Origin: Salpingoeca rosetta
Lineage: Eukaryota > Opisthokonta > Choanoflagellata > Craspedida > Salpingoecidae
Direction: 5' to 3'
DNA length: 17,500 nucleotides
Assembly: GCF_000188695.1 (NCBI RefSeq)
Contig: NW_004457740.1
Coordinates: forward strand, 1,416,078-1,433,577
Part shown: piece after piece, positions 16,734 through 17,500 of the stretch
How the letters are laid out: each line of letters begins with the position of its first letter
Numbering within the stretch: the first letter of the stretch is position 1
Made by a program: the position numbers and the translations under genes
Notes under the pieces: generated by a model
What the model was told of the DNA's origin: nothing
The model's database searches: none
The model's input: the letters and a program-made list of their open reading frames with translations, nothing else

Positions 16734-16943
16734 TGATCCTGGCGGTCTGACATAACTTTACGTGTCTGGAGAGTTATATCAACTACAAATAGCTAAATTT
16801 TCTCAGCTGAAGCCCCGCCTACCGCCGCCCAAGAGTGTGCATTCACGTGAGTCTCGATACCAGTAAGTTCATATAAATTTTCGAATTCGTGTTATAACTA
16901 GTTGGATTGTACGTACGTACGGTGGTTGGTAGTGTGTAGTGTG

Positions 16944-17012
<69 letters not shown>

Positions 17013-17468
17013 CGGGTGAGTAGATGAGCATATACGTGCGTGCAGGATGGTTTGTGAGGGAGACACAGCAAAGCAGTATGACAGAACGCGGCGTCGCGTG
17101 TTGTGTTGCGTGTCACCTTTGTCTGGCCAGTCCTTCCACCAGAGATGCTTAATCTCCCGCACCTCTCCGTCTTGCTCCACATGCAGCCTGGGGCAACGTC
17201 CCAGATGCATCATCGTAAAACGGGCGTAAGGAGCGCGTGACATGGAGACGTGTCAACGGAACATTGGCATACAAGCACGTGATAGGGGCACAAAACAGCG
17301 CAGTGATCACAGCACACACACACGCATACACACACACAACAGCCAGGTGCGTACGTGGAGGTGGTGTAGTTTGGAGATGCTTGGCTTTCCCTCTTGAGCG
17401 TGACCTTGATGTCCTTGTACGTCTCCGTCTGCCCAACTTCCGCTGGCCAGTACCGCTCGCACTTGTTG
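14869..17468 (-). CDS. Protein tyrosine phosphatase with C-terminal C1 zinc finger (5' part outside window)
   Basis: Exons in transcript order are 17468-17355, 17187-17117, 16641-16493, 16264-15750, 15569-15326 and 15045-14869 (TGA). They give 422 residues in the window, with all phases agreeing. The classical PTP domain is entered at its NKCERYWP motif. It continues with the WPD loop (WWKDWPDKGVP, Asp60), the signature HCSAGVGRTG (Cys92, Arg98) and the Q-loop QTAKQY, so an active enzyme is expected. The KNRY region lies outside. Then come a nine-Gln run (about 156-164), a linker with SPLSSPKTSP and a basic RRASRRIS segment. A C1 domain follows at about 338-387 with the exact spacing H-x12-C-x2-C-x13-C-x2-C-x4-H-x2-C-x7-C, and then a basic tail. 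The C1 retains Gly23 and Gln27 but has Glu instead of Pro11, so diacylglycerol binding is uncertain. It presumably dephosphorylates phosphotyrosine proteins, perhaps at membranes. Confidence 0.9.
15591..15637 (-). repeat. (GT)n / sense (CA)n tract, acceptor side of the phosphatase intron before the C1 exons
   Basis: A pure GT run on the plus strand ends about 21 bases from the acceptor of the exon at 15569. Confidence 0.93.
16671..16732 (-). repeat. (TG)n / sense (CA)n tract near the acceptor of the signature-motif exon
   Basis: A pure TG run on the plus strand lies 30 bases from the acceptor at 16642-16643, in the 475-base intron. Confidence 0.95.
16946..17011 (-). repeat. Second (TG)n tract in the same 475-base phosphatase intron
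   Basis: The run reads (CA)n in the transcript. It is preceded on the plus strand by TAGTG units. An AT-rich segment separates it from the tract at 16671-16732. Confidence 0.95.
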
Positions 17469-17500
17469 CTGCCGCGCGCACACAAACACACACACACATA

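Overview
This is a nuclear genomic window from a eukaryote with many short spliceosomal introns. Most introns are about 45-490 bases with GT-AG ends, and many are largely made of (TG)n/(CA)n or (AAC)n/(GTT)n microsatellites. Coding exons use GC-rich codons, and the products are conserved eukaryotic proteins (TAF6, Dcp1, a WD40 propeller, a protein tyrosine phosphatase). Gene compactness, intron density and a phosphatase carrying a C1 domain would fit a unicellular holozoan such as a choanoflagellate. That assignment is an inference, not something the sequence proves.

Layout, left to right. (1) 1-308, minus: the 5' end of an unrecognised gene that runs off the left edge. (2) 1028-1446, plus: a putative small three-exon protein. 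(3) 1531-4298, plus: an eight-exon WD40 protein. (4) 4299-5385: no supported gene, repeats only. (5) 5386-8125, plus: a five-exon single-pass membrane protein with a long disordered tail and two apparent GC-AG introns. (6) 8542-12801, minus: an eleven-exon TAF6 gene, convergent with (5). (7) 13051-14199, plus: a DCP1 gene, divergent from TAF6 across a 249-base gap mostly filled by (CA)n. (8) 14869-17468, minus: the 3' part of a tyrosine phosphatase with a C-terminal C1 zinc finger, running off the right edge.

Exon models were built by hand from reading frames, splice-site consensus and phase agreement. All internal phases close for the five larger models. The genes do not form one pathway. 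TAF6 (RNA polymerase II initiation) and Dcp1 (mRNA decapping) share an upstream region, which may matter for regulation.

The most striking non-coding signal is the strand and position bias of the intronic dinucleotide repeats. In the sense of transcription, (TG)n mostly lies in the donor half and (CA)n mostly in the acceptor half. Four introns carry both arms and could fold into long hairpins that bring the splice sites together.
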